Under the pieces are notes generated by a model. That model ran no database searches. It saw nothing but the letters and a program-made list of their open reading frames with translations, and had not been told where the DNA came from. 64,000 nucleotides of DNA from JALYXV01 sp963733505 (GTDB lineage Bacteria; Actinomycetota; Acidimicrobiia; Acidimicrobiales; Palsa-688), in NCBI GenBank assembly GCA_963733505.1, contig CAVTDW010000004.1, positions 186,001 to 250,000 on the forward strand, read 5' to 3'. The position numbers and the translations under genes were made by a program. Below, piece by piece: positions 45,415 to 55,145 of the stretch (position 1 is its first letter; every line of letters begins with the position of its first letter).

Positions 45415-47170
45415 TTGAACCGAGAGGGTTCGTCTCGCCCGTCGCCCCGACGGCGCACCCCGACGTGGGTGTTCCTGGCTCTGGGGGGCCTCATCCTCCT
45501 GCTCGGTGCTGCGGCGTTGCTCACCCGAGATGTGGTGCGCATCAAGCGCGACCTGTCCGCGGGCCAAGGTGGGCTGGGCCACCTCCAGCTCACGCAACTG
45601 GACTCGCGGGCGTCGATCGAGGCCACCGTCGGCACGGCCGACCGCCAACTGCGCGCCGGGGCCAACCTGGCCCGCGACAGCATCTGGCTCAAGCTGCTGG
45701 CCCCGTTGCCCAAGGTGGGACCCCAGATCAAGGCCGCTCGCGTCCTGTCGGGCTCGGCTGCCCACGTGGGGGACATCGCGTACCAGGCGGCGATCAAGGC
45801 CCGAACCCAGCTCGACGCCCCGCGATCGGGACCGGCGGCCCGCCTGCACCTCGTCGACGCCCTCCGCCAGGACATGATCGAGGTGAACCAGCAGCTCGAC
45901 CAGGTGCCGACCCACACCGACGGCCACCTCGCCACGTCGCTCGCCAAGGCGCGCGCCAAGCTGATCGAGAAGCTGGCCCAGGCCAAGACCCAGCTGAACG
46001 ACGGCATCACCCTCACCGCCACGCTGCGCACCATGCTGGCCGGCCCCCGGACGTACCTCGTGCTGGCGGGCAACAACGCCGAGATGCGTTCGGGCGGCAT
46101 CACGACCGCCGCCGGGCTCATCCATTTCGAGGGGGGCGACCTCTCGACGGGCGAGTTCATCTCGTCGTTCGACCTGTTCCTGCCGGACAGCAAGAAGGTG
46201 CCCGTCCCCGACGACATCAACCGCCTGTACGGCTGGATGCAGCCCGGCCAGGAGTGGCGAACGACCGACACGTCACCCAACTGGCCGGTGGTGGCCAAGA
46301 TCTACTCGCAGATGTCGGCCAACTCGGCGTTCGGCAAGGTCGACGGGGTCCTCTTCGTCGACGTCGTGACGCTGCGGGCGGTACTGAGGGTCGTCGGCCC
46401 GGTCACGGTCAACGGCTTCAAGTACTCGGCCGACAACGTGGTGGCCCAGGTGCTCTACCGGAACTACCTCCTCTACCCCACCGCCGACCAGACCAACGCC
46501 CGGCGCGACGTCCAGAGCAACGTGGCCCGGGCCGCCTTCACGGCATTGCGCTCGGGGGCCTACTCCATCCCGCAGCTGGCCCATGCGCTGGACCTGGTGG
46601 CCAAGGGCCGACACCTGCTGGCCTGGTCGGCCGACCCGGCCGAGGAGGCCATGTGGGTGAAACTGGGCGCCGACGGGGCGCTCGGACCGGACAAGCTGAT
46701 GGTCAGCGTGCAAAACGTCAGTGCCAGCAAGCTGGACGTGTTCATCACGCCCATCGGTGTCAATCCAGGCCGAGCGTTTTTCCGAACACCAGCAGGTCGA
46801 CATGAACATCACGGTGACCAACCCCCGGCGCCCGCTGACCAGCCCGTACATCGAGGGCGGCACCCGGTGCTGCGTCGTGCCCGGCGACCAGCGGGTGTAC
46901 CTCCTGCTGTACCTCCCGGCGTCTGCCTTCAACATCGCCAGCTACAAGCCCGACTTCAGCACCGTCGGCACCGATGGAGGCATGACGGTCGTCGGCATGA
47001 TCTACGTCGTCCCGTACGGCCAGACCTCGACCATCCATGTTTCGTTCTTCCTTCCACCGTCGCTCAACGAGGTGACGCTGGTGCCGTCCTCACGGGTGAT
47101 TCCCGTGCAGTTCGTGGTCAACGGCAGCTACCGGACCGACGACGCCATACCCCGCAAGCTGCCCATCTGA
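45415..47170 (+). CDS. DUF4012 membrane-anchored protein, frameshifted
   Basis: TTG 45415, preceded by AAAGGA. About 585 residues when joined. A single N-terminal membrane helix (TWVFLALGGLILLLGAAALL) and an extracytoplasmic region with the DUF4012 signature: YLVLAGNNAEMRSGGITTAA, TGEFISSFDLFLPD, GVLFVDVVTLRAVLRVVGPV, LLYPTADQTNARRDVQSNVA. After VFITPIGVNPGRAFF the conserved end (SEHQQVDMNITVTNPRRP ... VPSSRVIPVQFVVNGSYRTD) is in another frame to 47170; reading the T5 at 46777-46781 as T4 joins them (AFSEHQQVD). The role of DUF4012 is not known; members often lie near cell-surface polysaccharide genes. Confidence 0.82.
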
Positions 47171-47171
47171 C

Positions 47172-47672
47172 TCAGGGGCGGCTCGCCTCGTGGTCGAGCA
47201 ACCACCGCTTGACCACCAGGCCCCAACGGAAACCGCCCAGGCGGCCATCGCCACGCACCACCCGATGGCAGGGAACGAACAACGCCGCGGCATTGCGCTG
47301 GCAAGCCGACCCCACGGCGCGGGCGGCGCCGGCCCGGCCGCAGCGGGCCGCCAGCTCGCCGTAGGTCACCGGCGCGCCCGCGCGAACCGCCCGCATGGCG
47401 TCCCACGCCGACTCCACGAACGGTCCCGAACGCTGGCCCACCGCCACGGCGTCGATCGCCTCGAGGTCCCCGTCGAAGTAGGCGTGCAGCGCGTCGGTGA
47501 TAGGCCCGAGGCGGGCCACGGTGTGCCAACCGCTCGGACGGGAGGCCGGCGTCATCCACGCTACGAGCGATGCGCCGTCGCCCGCCCATCCGCTGGCCAC
47601 GACCACGCCGCCGGAGGCCACCACGGTGAACGGGCCGCACGGCGTCACCATGGTGGCGACCGTCGTGCTCAC
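47172..47672 (-). CDS. ogt: Methylated-DNA-protein-cysteine S-methyltransferase
   Basis: 166 residues from GTG 47672. It removes alkyl groups from O6-alkylguanine by transfer to its own Cys. Signature: VTYGELAARCGRAGAARAVG and the active-site PCHRVVRGDGRLGGFRWG. The N-terminal domain is short and lacks metal ligands. The GTG start overlaps the TGA of the ada-alkA gene (GTGA), so both repair genes are translated from one transcript. A longer start at 47717 would overlap the upstream gene. Confidence 0.92.
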   Translation of the reverse strand: MSTTVATMVTPCGPFTVVASGGVVVASGWAGDGASLVAWMTPASRPSGWHTVARLGPITDALHAYFDGDLEAIDAVAVGQRSGPFVESAWDAMRAVRAGAPVTYGELAARCGRAGAARAVGSACQRNAAALFVPCHRVVRGDGRLGGFRWGLVVKRWLLDHEASRP

Positions 47673-49150
47673 GAAGCCCACAGGTACTGAAGGGCGTAGC
47701 CCCGCCACGGCCGCCACCGCTGCGCCCGGCGGCTGGCGGCGCCTGGCCCGGCCGCCAGGCCGGCCCGGGCCAGTGCCCGGCGCACCCCGAGGTCGCTGGC
47801 CAGGAACGCGTCGGGGTCCCCCAACCCCCGCAGGGCCACGTACGCCGCCGTCCAGGGCCCGATACCGCGCTGGGCGACCAAGCGCCGCACCACCTCCTCA
47901 CGATCGGCTCCGGGGTCGATGACGATGCGCCCGTCGGCGAGGGCGGCCGCCAGGCCGACCAACGCCTGACCCCGCGCCACCGGCATGCCCATCGTCGAGG
48001 GGTCGAGGGCTGCGATCACTGCCGGGCTGGGGAAAAGCCTCGCCGGTGGGCCCGATCGCCCGCTGGGGGGCACAGGACCCGAATCCGGCTGGCCCGAGAG
48101 ATCGCGGCCGTGGCGGGCCGTCAACACACTTGCCAGGCGCCGCCCTCCGGCCACGGTCACCTGCTGGCCAAGCACCGCCCGCATGGCCAGCTCGGCGCCG
48201 TCCACCGATCCGGGGATCCGCCGCCCGGGGACCGCGGCCACCGCCGGAGCGAGCAACGGGTCGGCGCCCAAATGCTCGGCGACTGCGACTGGATCGGCGT
48301 CGAGGTCGAGCAGCCGGCGGGCCCGCTGGACGGCTGTTGCCAGGTCGCGGAGGTCACCCAGCCACAAGCGGCAGTCGATATACCCCGGGCCATTGGAGAG
48401 CGCCACGATCGCGGCACCATGGGGCAGGCCGAGCGTCCGCCGGTACACCGCGCCGTCCCAATCCTCGACGCCGTCAACGGTCCGTTGCCCGAGGAACTCC
48501 AACAGCCCCGCGCCGTCGAACGGCGCCCGGTACGGCAACCGCAGACGGATCTCACCAAGGGGGCTGTCGGGCCGAGGTCGTAGCGACTTCGGGGAGGACT
48601 GGCGCAGCTTGGTCGGCGGCATCGCGAACACCGCCGCCACGGTGTCGTTGAACTGTCGGATGCTGCTGAACCCCGCTGCGAAGGCGATGTCGCCACACGC
48701 CAGGTCGGTGGTTTCGAGCAGCAGCCGAGCAGTGTGGGCTCGTTGCGAGCGGGCCAACGCGATGGGGCCGGCGCCGACCTCGGTGACCAACTGCCGGTGG
48801 AGATGCCGGGCGCTGTAGCCGAGGGCCCGCGCCAAGCCGCCTACCCCTTCCCGGTCGACGACGCCGTCGGCGATGAGACGCATGGCCCGACCGACCACGT
48901 CGGCCCGGGAATTCCATTGCGGTGAACCGGGACTGGCGTCGGGACGGCACCGCCGGCAGGCCCGAAACCCCGCCGCCTGGCAGGCGGCGGCACTGGGGTG
49001 GAACGACACGTTGCGTCGTTTCGGCGTGACCGCCGGGCAGCTGGGACGGCAGTAGATCCCCGTGGTGGCCACCGCGATGTAGAACCAGCCGTCGAAGCGG
49101 CGGTCCCGGCTCTGGACCGCGGCGTAGCACCGTTCGAAATCGTCGATCAC
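47669..49150 (-). CDS. Ada-AlkA fusion: adaptive-response regulator and 3-methyladenine DNA glycosylase II
   Basis: 493 residues. N-terminal AdaA zinc domain with four Cys (YCRPSCPAVTPKRRNV and ACRRCRPDA), where the first Cys accepts methyl groups from phosphotriesters; an AraC-type HTH (residues about 85-185, GGLARALGYSARHLHRQLV, DIAFAAGFSSIRQFNDTV); an AlkA N-terminal domain (LPYRAPFDGAGLLEFLGQRT); and an HhH-GPD glycosylase domain (AVLGQQVTVAGGRRLASVL, GIGPWTAAYVALRGLGDPDA, then LASDLGVR with the catalytic Asp). It senses methyl damage, activates transcription and excises alkylated bases. With the coupled ogt gene it forms a compact adaptive-response unit. Confidence 0.93.
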   Translation of the reverse strand: MIDDFERCYAAVQSRDRRFDGWFYIAVATTGIYCRPSCPAVTPKRRNVSFHPSAAACQAAGFRACRRCRPDASPGSPQWNSRADVVGRAMRLIADGVVDREGVGGLARALGYSARHLHRQLVTEVGAGPIALARSQRAHTARLLLETTDLACGDIAFAAGFSSIRQFNDTVAAVFAMPPTKLRQSSPKSLRPRPDSPLGEIRLRLPYRAPFDGAGLLEFLGQRTVDGVEDWDGAVYRRTLGLPHGAAIVALSNGPGYIDCRLWLGDLRDLATAVQRARRLLDLDADPVAVAEHLGADPLLAPAVAAVPGRRIPGSVDGAELAMRAVLGQQVTVAGGRRLASVLTARHGRDLSGQPDSGPVPPSGRSGPPARLFPSPAVIAALDPSTMGMPVARGQALVGLAAALADGRIVIDPGADREEVVRRLVAQRGIGPWTAAYVALRGLGDPDAFLASDLGVRRALARAGLAAGPGAASRRAQRWRPWRGYALQYLWAS

Positions 49151-49240
49151 CCAACCATGATGTCAGCGTCAGCCACCGCGTACTAGCGGAAATCGGACGG
49201 GGAGTTTCGCCACATTGCCGGTCAGACAAACGACACTTAC

Positions 49241-49269
49241 TTGACTGACATCCGGTCGGACCGTAGGCT
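49241..49269 (+). promoter_or_regulatory. Sigma70-type promoter of the NlpC/P60 gene
   Basis: TTGACT at 49241-49246, 17-base spacer, TAGGCT at 49264-49269. The start codon is GTG 49281, so the leader would be only about 5 bases; no ribosome-binding site is visible. This is the best promoter match in the window. Confidence 0.65.
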
Positions 49270-49280
49270 CCCCGCCCATT

Positions 49281-50375
49281 GTGAACACGTGCACGAGGAT
49301 TTTCCGTCGGCACGCGTGGCGACTGATGGCTGCGCTGGTTACCGCAGGCCTGGTCGCCGGGTCCGCCTTACCTTCGGCCTCGGCGGACGCGGTCAGCAAC
49401 AAGCGGGCACAGGCGCAGGCCCTGTCGAACCAGATCGACGCCTTGGGCCGTAAGGAATCGGCTCTCGCCGAGCAATACAACGCCGCCGTTCTGGCTGCCC
49501 AGTCGACCGCCACCAAGGTCAGCCAGCAGGAGGCCGCGGTCGCGGCCGCCGACGCCAGCGCCAACAAGGCCAAGACCGCCATCCAGTCCGACGCCGTCAA
49601 CGCCTACATCCACGGGGGCACCCTGGCGTCGCTGGCGGGCCGCAGTGGTGGGGTTGCGGCGCAGGCCGACGGGGGCCTGCTGGCCGGGGAGTACATGAGC
49701 ACCCTGGCGTCAACCCAGTCCGACAACCTGGATGCCTTCCACACTGCGGCTTCCACGGCCCATATCGCGGCCTCCCAGTTGCAGGTACTGCAGAAGCAAC
49801 AGGCCAAGGGGGCGGCCGCGACCAATGCCGCTCGCAACGCCACCATCGCGGCCCAGCAGAAGGTCGAATCGACCCTGGGGCAGGTCAAGGGGGAACTGAC
49901 CAGCCTGGTGGCACAAGCCGAGGCCGCCAAGCAGGCCGCGGCCGCCCAGGCGGCGCAGGCGGTGCTGGCCCGGGTTCAGACCTCCGGCGGCGGGGGCGGC
50001 GCCAGCTTCTCGTCGGTACCGGTCCCCGTCGGCGTCGGTGCGGCCGCGGCGGTGGAGGCCGCCAAGAGCCGCCTCGGCGCTCCCTATGTCTGGGGGGCGG
50101 CGGGACCGGGAGCGTTCGACTGTTCGGGGCTCATCATGTGGGCGTGGGCCCACGGGGGCGTATCGCTTCCCCATTTCAGCGGTGCCCAGTACTCCTCCAC
50201 CACCCACATCTCGATGTCGCAGCTGCAACCGGGAGACCTGGTCTTCCCGAGCGACCCCGGGGCGCATGTGGCGATGTACATCGGCGGGGGCATGATCATC
50301 GAGTCGCCCCACACCGGGGCGGTCGTCCACATCGTCCCGATGTACTCCTGGTTCGTGCTCGCCAGCCGGCCCTGA
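49281..50375 (+). CDS. Secreted NlpC/P60 peptidoglycan endopeptidase (RipA-like)
   Basis: 364 residues from GTG 49281. Signal peptide (WRLMAALVTAGLVAGSALPS ending ASA), a long Ala/Gln-rich coiled coil (residues about 40-235) as in RipA, a Gly/Ser linker, and an NlpC/P60 domain from about 255: APYVWGAAGPGAFDCSGLIM with the catalytic Cys, LPHFSGAQY, LQPGDLVFP and GAHVAMYIGGGMIIESPH with the catalytic His. It cleaves stem peptides during cell separation. The coiled coil probably blocks or positions the domain until activation. Confidence 0.93.
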   Translation: MNTCTRIFRRHAWRLMAALVTAGLVAGSALPSASADAVSNKRAQAQALSNQIDALGRKESALAEQYNAAVLAAQSTATKVSQQEAAVAAADASANKAKTAIQSDAVNAYIHGGTLASLAGRSGGVAAQADGGLLAGEYMSTLASTQSDNLDAFHTAASTAHIAASQLQVLQKQQAKGAAATNAARNATIAAQQKVESTLGQVKGELTSLVAQAEAAKQAAAAQAAQAVLARVQTSGGGGGASFSSVPVPVGVGAAAAVEAAKSRLGAPYVWGAAGPGAFDCSGLIMWAWAHGGVSLPHFSGAQYSSTTHISMSQLQPGDLVFPSDPGAHVAMYIGGGMIIESPHTGAVVHIVPMYSWFVLASRP

Positions 50376-50439
50376 CCGCCCACCCCTGGGCTAGCTTGCC
50401 TTTGATGCCTGCCGGTCGTACGTCTGTCGGGCCGGCCTG

Positions 50440-51624
50440 ATGGCGAAATACGAGGTCCTCAGCGACCTGCTGCGCCGGGCCAACCTGTCGGCGCCCGACC
50501 TGCTCGTCGCTGATGTCGCCGCGTCGCTCAGCCAGGAGGGATGCCGTCACCTCGTGCTCTACCTGGTGGACTACGAGCAGGAGACTCTGCGCCGGGTGGC
50601 GCTGGCGGCCGAGCTACTGGCCGACGGCCCCGAGGAGGTGAAGATCCTCGGCACGATGGCCGGACGGGCCTTCCAGCTCCAAGAGGTCGTCACGGCCAAG
50701 ACCGACGACGGGTGGTGCGTGTGGTCGCCGGTGCGCGAGCGCGCCGAGCGTATCGGGGTACTGGAGATCGGATTCGAACTGCTGCCCGACGACGCGGCCC
50801 AGCTGTGCGATGACCTCGGGCGCCTCATCGGCCACCTGATTCGCACCGCCGATCAGTACACCGACGCCCTGGAACTCAGCCGGCGGCGCCAACCGATGAG
50901 CCTGGCGGCAGAGGTCCAGTGGCACCTGCTCCTGCCTCCCCTCACGTTTCGTGCCCCTGACGTCGCCCTGGCGGGCATCTTGGAGCCGGCGTACGACGTG
51001 GCGGGCGACGCCTTCGACTACAGCCTCAACGGGGACCTGCTCACCTTCGCCATGCTCGACTCGATGGGCCACGGCCTGACGTCGTCGCTCGCCAGTGCCT
51101 TGAGCCTGACCGGCCTGCGCTACGGACGGCTGCGGGGCATGGACCTTCCTGCAATCGCCCACCAGATCGACGAGGCGCTACTAGGCCAGTTCGACGGCGA
51201 CACGTTCGTGACCGGCCATCTGGCCCATCTGGACACGGCCACAGGTGAGTTTCACTGGATCAACGCCGGCCACCCGGACCCGCTACTGATCCGGGGATCG
51301 ACGGTCGTCGCCGAGGCCCACGCCGAGCCGTGCCTCCCACTGGGTCTCGGGATCGAGGAACCCGAAGTCGGTCGATTGCGCCTCGAACCGGGCGACCGCC
51401 TGCTCTTCTACTCCGATGGCGTGGTCGAGGCACGGCCGGCCGGGGGGGCCCAGTTCGGACTCGATTTGCTCCGGGCGCGCATCGAGCGCCACCTGGCGGA
51501 CCGGCTGATCCCCGCCGAGATGCTGCGGCGGATCGTCAAGGAGGTCGTCACCCACCGCGGCGGTCCGCTGGCCGACGACGCCAGCCTGGTCATGATCGAA
51601 TGGCTCCCGGACAACGGAACCTGA
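50440..51624 (+). CDS. PP2C-like SpoIIE-type serine phosphatase with N-terminal sensor
   Basis: 394 residues. Residues 1-150 resemble a GAF-type sensor (VLYLVDYEQETLRRVALAAE, WCVWSPVRERAERIGVLEIG). The C-terminal SpoIIE domain (about 170-390) has the metal-binding and core motifs PAYDVAGDAFDYSLN, AMLDSMGHGLTSSLASAL, WINAGHPDPLLIRG, LLFYSDGVVEARPAGG and DDASLVMIEW. It should dephosphorylate an anti-sigma-antagonist-type protein and so control a sigma factor, but no such partner is encoded next to it. Confidence 0.9.
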   Translation: MAKYEVLSDLLRRANLSAPDLLVADVAASLSQEGCRHLVLYLVDYEQETLRRVALAAELLADGPEEVKILGTMAGRAFQLQEVVTAKTDDGWCVWSPVRERAERIGVLEIGFELLPDDAAQLCDDLGRLIGHLIRTADQYTDALELSRRRQPMSLAAEVQWHLLLPPLTFRAPDVALAGILEPAYDVAGDAFDYSLNGDLLTFAMLDSMGHGLTSSLASALSLTGLRYGRLRGMDLPAIAHQIDEALLGQFDGDTFVTGHLAHLDTATGEFHWINAGHPDPLLIRGSTVVAEAHAEPCLPLGLGIEEPEVGRLRLEPGDRLLFYSDGVVEARPAGGAQFGLDLLRARIERHLADRLIPAEMLRRIVKEVVTHRGGPLADDASLVMIEWLPDNGT

Positions 51625-51810
51625 TCGCGCCGGGCGGGGGCTTGAGCACTGGCAGGGGCGACGGGACGTTCGGGCCGGCCCGGTCTATCCGGTCGGAGGA
51701 ACCAATAGCATTAGCGGAATCCCCTTTTCCCTCGCCGACAGTTCCGGTGCCGTACGCCGGATCGCGGCTCCGCCAAAGCGCTACCTCAACTCCCAGCCGC
51801 TGGGCCCGGT

Positions 51811-54800
51811 CTAGAGACCCAACGTGACATGCAACTCCTCGGCGCGGTTGATGAATGCCTGGGCTCCTTGTTCCCGGGCGATGCTGACGGCGCGCGCCAG
51901 CGACTCCCTCACGTCGGTTTCACGATCGGGATAACAAAGGGACAGGAGTTCGGCGCGGTGTCCGTATAGCTCCGCCTCGAAGAATCGCTGGCCTGTCGTC
52001 TCCACCTCTGCCAGGGCCTCGTCGATCGCCGCGAGGGCATGGTGGGGGGCGCCTTCTTGTTGGTGCAATCGGGCCCGCAAACCGAGCAGGAGCGGCCCGA
52101 ACAAGCGCCAGCCTGATGCCAGCAGCCGGACATACGCCTCCTTGAAGGCCGATGCGCAGGCACCCGATTGTTCCCCGCCCTGACTGGCTCGGGCCCAGAT
52201 TTCGAGCAGAGTGGCGAGGAGCGCCCCATCATGCGAACGATCAGCCACGATGATGGCTTGGGCTCGGCGACCCGCCAGTTCGGCATCCTGTCGGGTGGCG
52301 GCAACAAGGGCTTCGAGGACCAGGGCTGCAATCAGGCTGAACGGTTGGGTGCTCTTGGACCCGCATGCCGCGGATTCCGCCGAGAGCCGAGCTGACTCCT
52401 GGGTGTCGCCAACAAGCCAGCTAACCCAGGCCAGATAGCCGAGGGCGTACACCTCCGGATCGACGATGAACACATCGAGCGAGCGGTCCCCAAGTGCGGA
52501 ACACCGCTGGCGCGCCGCCTCCAGGTGCTCACGAGCATCGCCGAGCCGACCCGCGTGGAACGACCGCATCCCGAGGGCCAAGTGGCCGGCGACCGCCAAT
52601 GACGCCTCTCCGGACTCCTCGGCCCCCGCCGTCAAGTGGCCCCCGATGCGAGCCAGGCGCCCGAGTTCGCAACGGCTGAGGGCGAGAGTGGCCGTTCCCC
52701 ACAACGACGCGGTCTGGTTAGATCGCCCGTCTGTCGAGCGGGCGAGTGCCGCCGCCTTGGTCCAGGCCTCGTCCACCTGGCCGTCGGCAAAGCCCCGCAG
52801 AAGCGTGGCCGAGATGGCGAGGCGGTTCTGGATCATTGCCTCCAGGTCCGACCGTGCCGTCCCGGCGGCCATGAGGCCGAGCAGTTGCCGGGCCCGCTGC
52901 AGATGTTTCTCCCCTTGTTCGTAGGCCAGGGCGGCATCGGCCAGATCGGCGGCGCGCAGGAGCTGTTCGATACCGCGCTCAGGCCCGACGACCGGCGCGG
53001 CTTCGGAGAGATGGAAAGCCAAGGCGACTGCGTGGTCCGGCTCGGTCGATGGCGCCCCTGCCAGTACCTCGGCGATGCGTGCATGGTGGTGCGCCCGGCG
53101 CAGCCCACTGATGGCTTCGTAGATCGTGTCGCGGACGATGCTATGGGAGAAGCGATACGACCCGACTGCCGTCGGCGACTCGAGGATCAGTCCCGCGCCC
53201 ATGGCCGACTCGATGGCTTGCAAGAGGGCGTCGGACCTTATGTCACCAGCGTTGGCCACAACGCCGAAGTCGAACTCCACACCGACGACCGAAGCAAGGG
53301 CCAACGCCTCATGAGTCACTCTTTCGAGGCGGTCCATGCGACGTCGAATGACAGCGCGCACACGATGAGGTATCACCCCCGGTAGGTCGCCTCCCGAACC
53401 TGTCTCACTGCGGAACAGGCGGGACAACTCGGTGACGAAGAAGGGATTGCCAGCCGTCTTGTCATACACGGCAGAGACGAGCGAGGGCTCGGGCTCCCGG
53501 CCCGTCGCATCAGTCAGGATTTCACCGACTTCCGAACGCGACAGTCCCCGCAGGTCCAGGAACTGGGCGTAGGGCAGGCGGGCCAACGCGGACAGAAGGT
53601 TGACCAGCGGATGGCCCGCGAGCACCCCGGCGTTTCGATGCGTGACCACGATGGTGAATCGTGACGGGCCGATTTGGGTTGCCAGAAGCTGAACCAGCTC
53701 CATCGACGCCGCGTCATCCCAGTGGACGTCTTCGAGGATCAGTAGCAGCGGCGCGGACTGCGCCATCTGTCCGAGGAAACCCACCACGGCGTCGTAGAAG
53801 CGCACGCGGCGCACCTCGGGGTCAATGGCCGCCTCACCGACGTCGACAGCCGAAGTGTCAACGGGCGTGACGTCGAGCACGTCGGCCAGGACCGGTGCCA
53901 GGTCCCGGGCCCGGCGGGCCAAAGCGGCGCGAACAACGGCCGGCTCCCCCTGGGATATCAATCGGCGCAGAATCTGGACCCAGTGCCAGAACGGGGGTGG
54001 CGGCCATTCCCCGTCGTGGCCCAACGCCATCGCGGTGGTGACCCCCGCGGTCGACGCACAGCGGGCCAGTTCCTCCACCAGCCGGGTTTTTCCGATCCCT
54101 GCTTCGCCTGATATCGCCACGATCGCGCCCCGGCCTCGTGCCGCGGACGCCAACGCGGCCTGCAGGCAAGCCATCTCCTCGATGCGGCCGACGAGACGGG
54201 GCCTGTCGTCGGATGCGGCCATATCGGCGGCGTAGGCAGGCGGGGCAGTTGTGCTCAGGGGGCGCTGCGGCCCGGGTGGCCGCCATGTCAGCTCCGGCGC
54301 TTGAAGCAAGATGTCCTGCTCGAGACGCCGCAGGCTCAGGGATAGCTCGAGGCCCAACCCTTCAGTAAGCACAACCCGCGCTCGGGCCAATGCCCGCATC
54401 GCTTCGGCCTGACGACCCGACCGGTACAGGGCCAACGCCAGAAGCTCCCACGACCGTTCCCGCAGCGGATCTTGGCTGATGAGATGTTCCAGATCCGCGG
54501 CCACCGGGCCGTGATGACCAAGGGCCAACTCGGCTTCCAGCCGTTGCTCGACCGCAAAGTGGCGTAGCTCCTCCAGGCGCCTCGCGGTGGGACGGACGAA
54601 GTCCCATTCGCCGAACTCCGCCAACAGTGGACCCCGCCACAGAGCCAACGCCGCCGCCAATACGCGCGACGCCGACTCAGGGTCACCCGAAGCCAGCATC
54701 CGTCGCCCGTCGCTAACCAACAAGTCGAAGTGGTTGGCATCCAACTCCCCCGACGACATCTGAAGGACGTAGCCTGGCGCCCGGCGCACCAGTACCTGGC

Positions 54801-55047
54801 CTGTACCCGGCGCCCGCGGCCGCGGTTCGAGGACCCGACGCAGCCTTGAGATATACACGTGCAACACGCTCATCGGGCGATGGGGCGGCTGGTCTCCCCA
54901 AAGGTCACTAACCAAGCGATCGACGGAGACCACCTGGTTGGCGGAGAGCACGAGCATGGCCAGCACGAGCCGTTGTTGGCGTTGGCCCAGGGCTACCGGT
55001 TGGCCGTCGTCGACAACCTCGAGTGGCCCCAAGACGTTGAAGTTCAC
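51811..55047 (-). CDS. SARP-family transcriptional activator with AAA/NB-ARC-like ATPase and TPR-like C-terminus
   Basis: 1078 residues, AfsR/DnrI-like. Residues 1-95: OmpR-type winged helix (FNVLGPLEVVDDGQPVALGQ, QQRLVLAMLVL, RLRRVLEP). Residues 100-245: BTAD domain (FDLLVSDGRRMLASGDPESA, LAAALALWRGPLLAEFGEWD). An ATPase starts near 280 with Walker A GEAGIGKT at 314-321, and LLLILEDVHWDDAASMELV as Walker B. A C-terminal helical repeat region (FSHSIVRDTIYEAISGLRRA onward) resembles that of the cyclase protein at 57733. SARPs activate secondary-metabolite or stress genes. The target is likely the divergent block that starts 98 bases away. Confidence 0.9.
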   Translation of the reverse strand: MNFNVLGPLEVVDDGQPVALGQRQQRLVLAMLVLSANQVVSVDRLVSDLWGDQPPHRPMSVLHVYISRLRRVLEPRPRAPGTGQVLVRRAPGYVLQMSSGELDANHFDLLVSDGRRMLASGDPESASRVLAAALALWRGPLLAEFGEWDFVRPTARRLEELRHFAVEQRLEAELALGHHGPVAADLEHLISQDPLRERSWELLALALYRSGRQAEAMRALARARVVLTEGLGLELSLSLRRLEQDILLQAPELTWRPPGPQRPLSTTAPPAYAADMAASDDRPRLVGRIEEMACLQAALASAARGRGAIVAISGEAGIGKTRLVEELARCASTAGVTTAMALGHDGEWPPPPFWHWVQILRRLISQGEPAVVRAALARRARDLAPVLADVLDVTPVDTSAVDVGEAAIDPEVRRVRFYDAVVGFLGQMAQSAPLLLILEDVHWDDAASMELVQLLATQIGPSRFTIVVTHRNAGVLAGHPLVNLLSALARLPYAQFLDLRGLSRSEVGEILTDATGREPEPSLVSAVYDKTAGNPFFVTELSRLFRSETGSGGDLPGVIPHRVRAVIRRRMDRLERVTHEALALASVVGVEFDFGVVANAGDIRSDALLQAIESAMGAGLILESPTAVGSYRFSHSIVRDTIYEAISGLRRAHHHARIAEVLAGAPSTEPDHAVALAFHLSEAAPVVGPERGIEQLLRAADLADAALAYEQGEKHLQRARQLLGLMAAGTARSDLEAMIQNRLAISATLLRGFADGQVDEAWTKAAALARSTDGRSNQTASLWGTATLALSRCELGRLARIGGHLTAGAEESGEASLAVAGHLALGMRSFHAGRLGDAREHLEAARQRCSALGDRSLDVFIVDPEVYALGYLAWVSWLVGDTQESARLSAESAACGSKSTQPFSLIAALVLEALVAATRQDAELAGRRAQAIIVADRSHDGALLATLLEIWARASQGGEQSGACASAFKEAYVRLLASGWRLFGPLLLGLRARLHQQEGAPHHALAAIDEALAEVETTGQRFFEAELYGHRAELLSLCYPDRETDVRESLARAVSIAREQGAQAFINRAEELHVTLGL

Positions 55048-55145
55048 CGGTTGAGACCCCCTCGAGCCTGTTCAGGCAACAGCAAGCCAACGGCAAGCAC
55101 GGTAGGTCATCATCGCCCGTCGAACGTTAACACTAGGAGTGAGCG

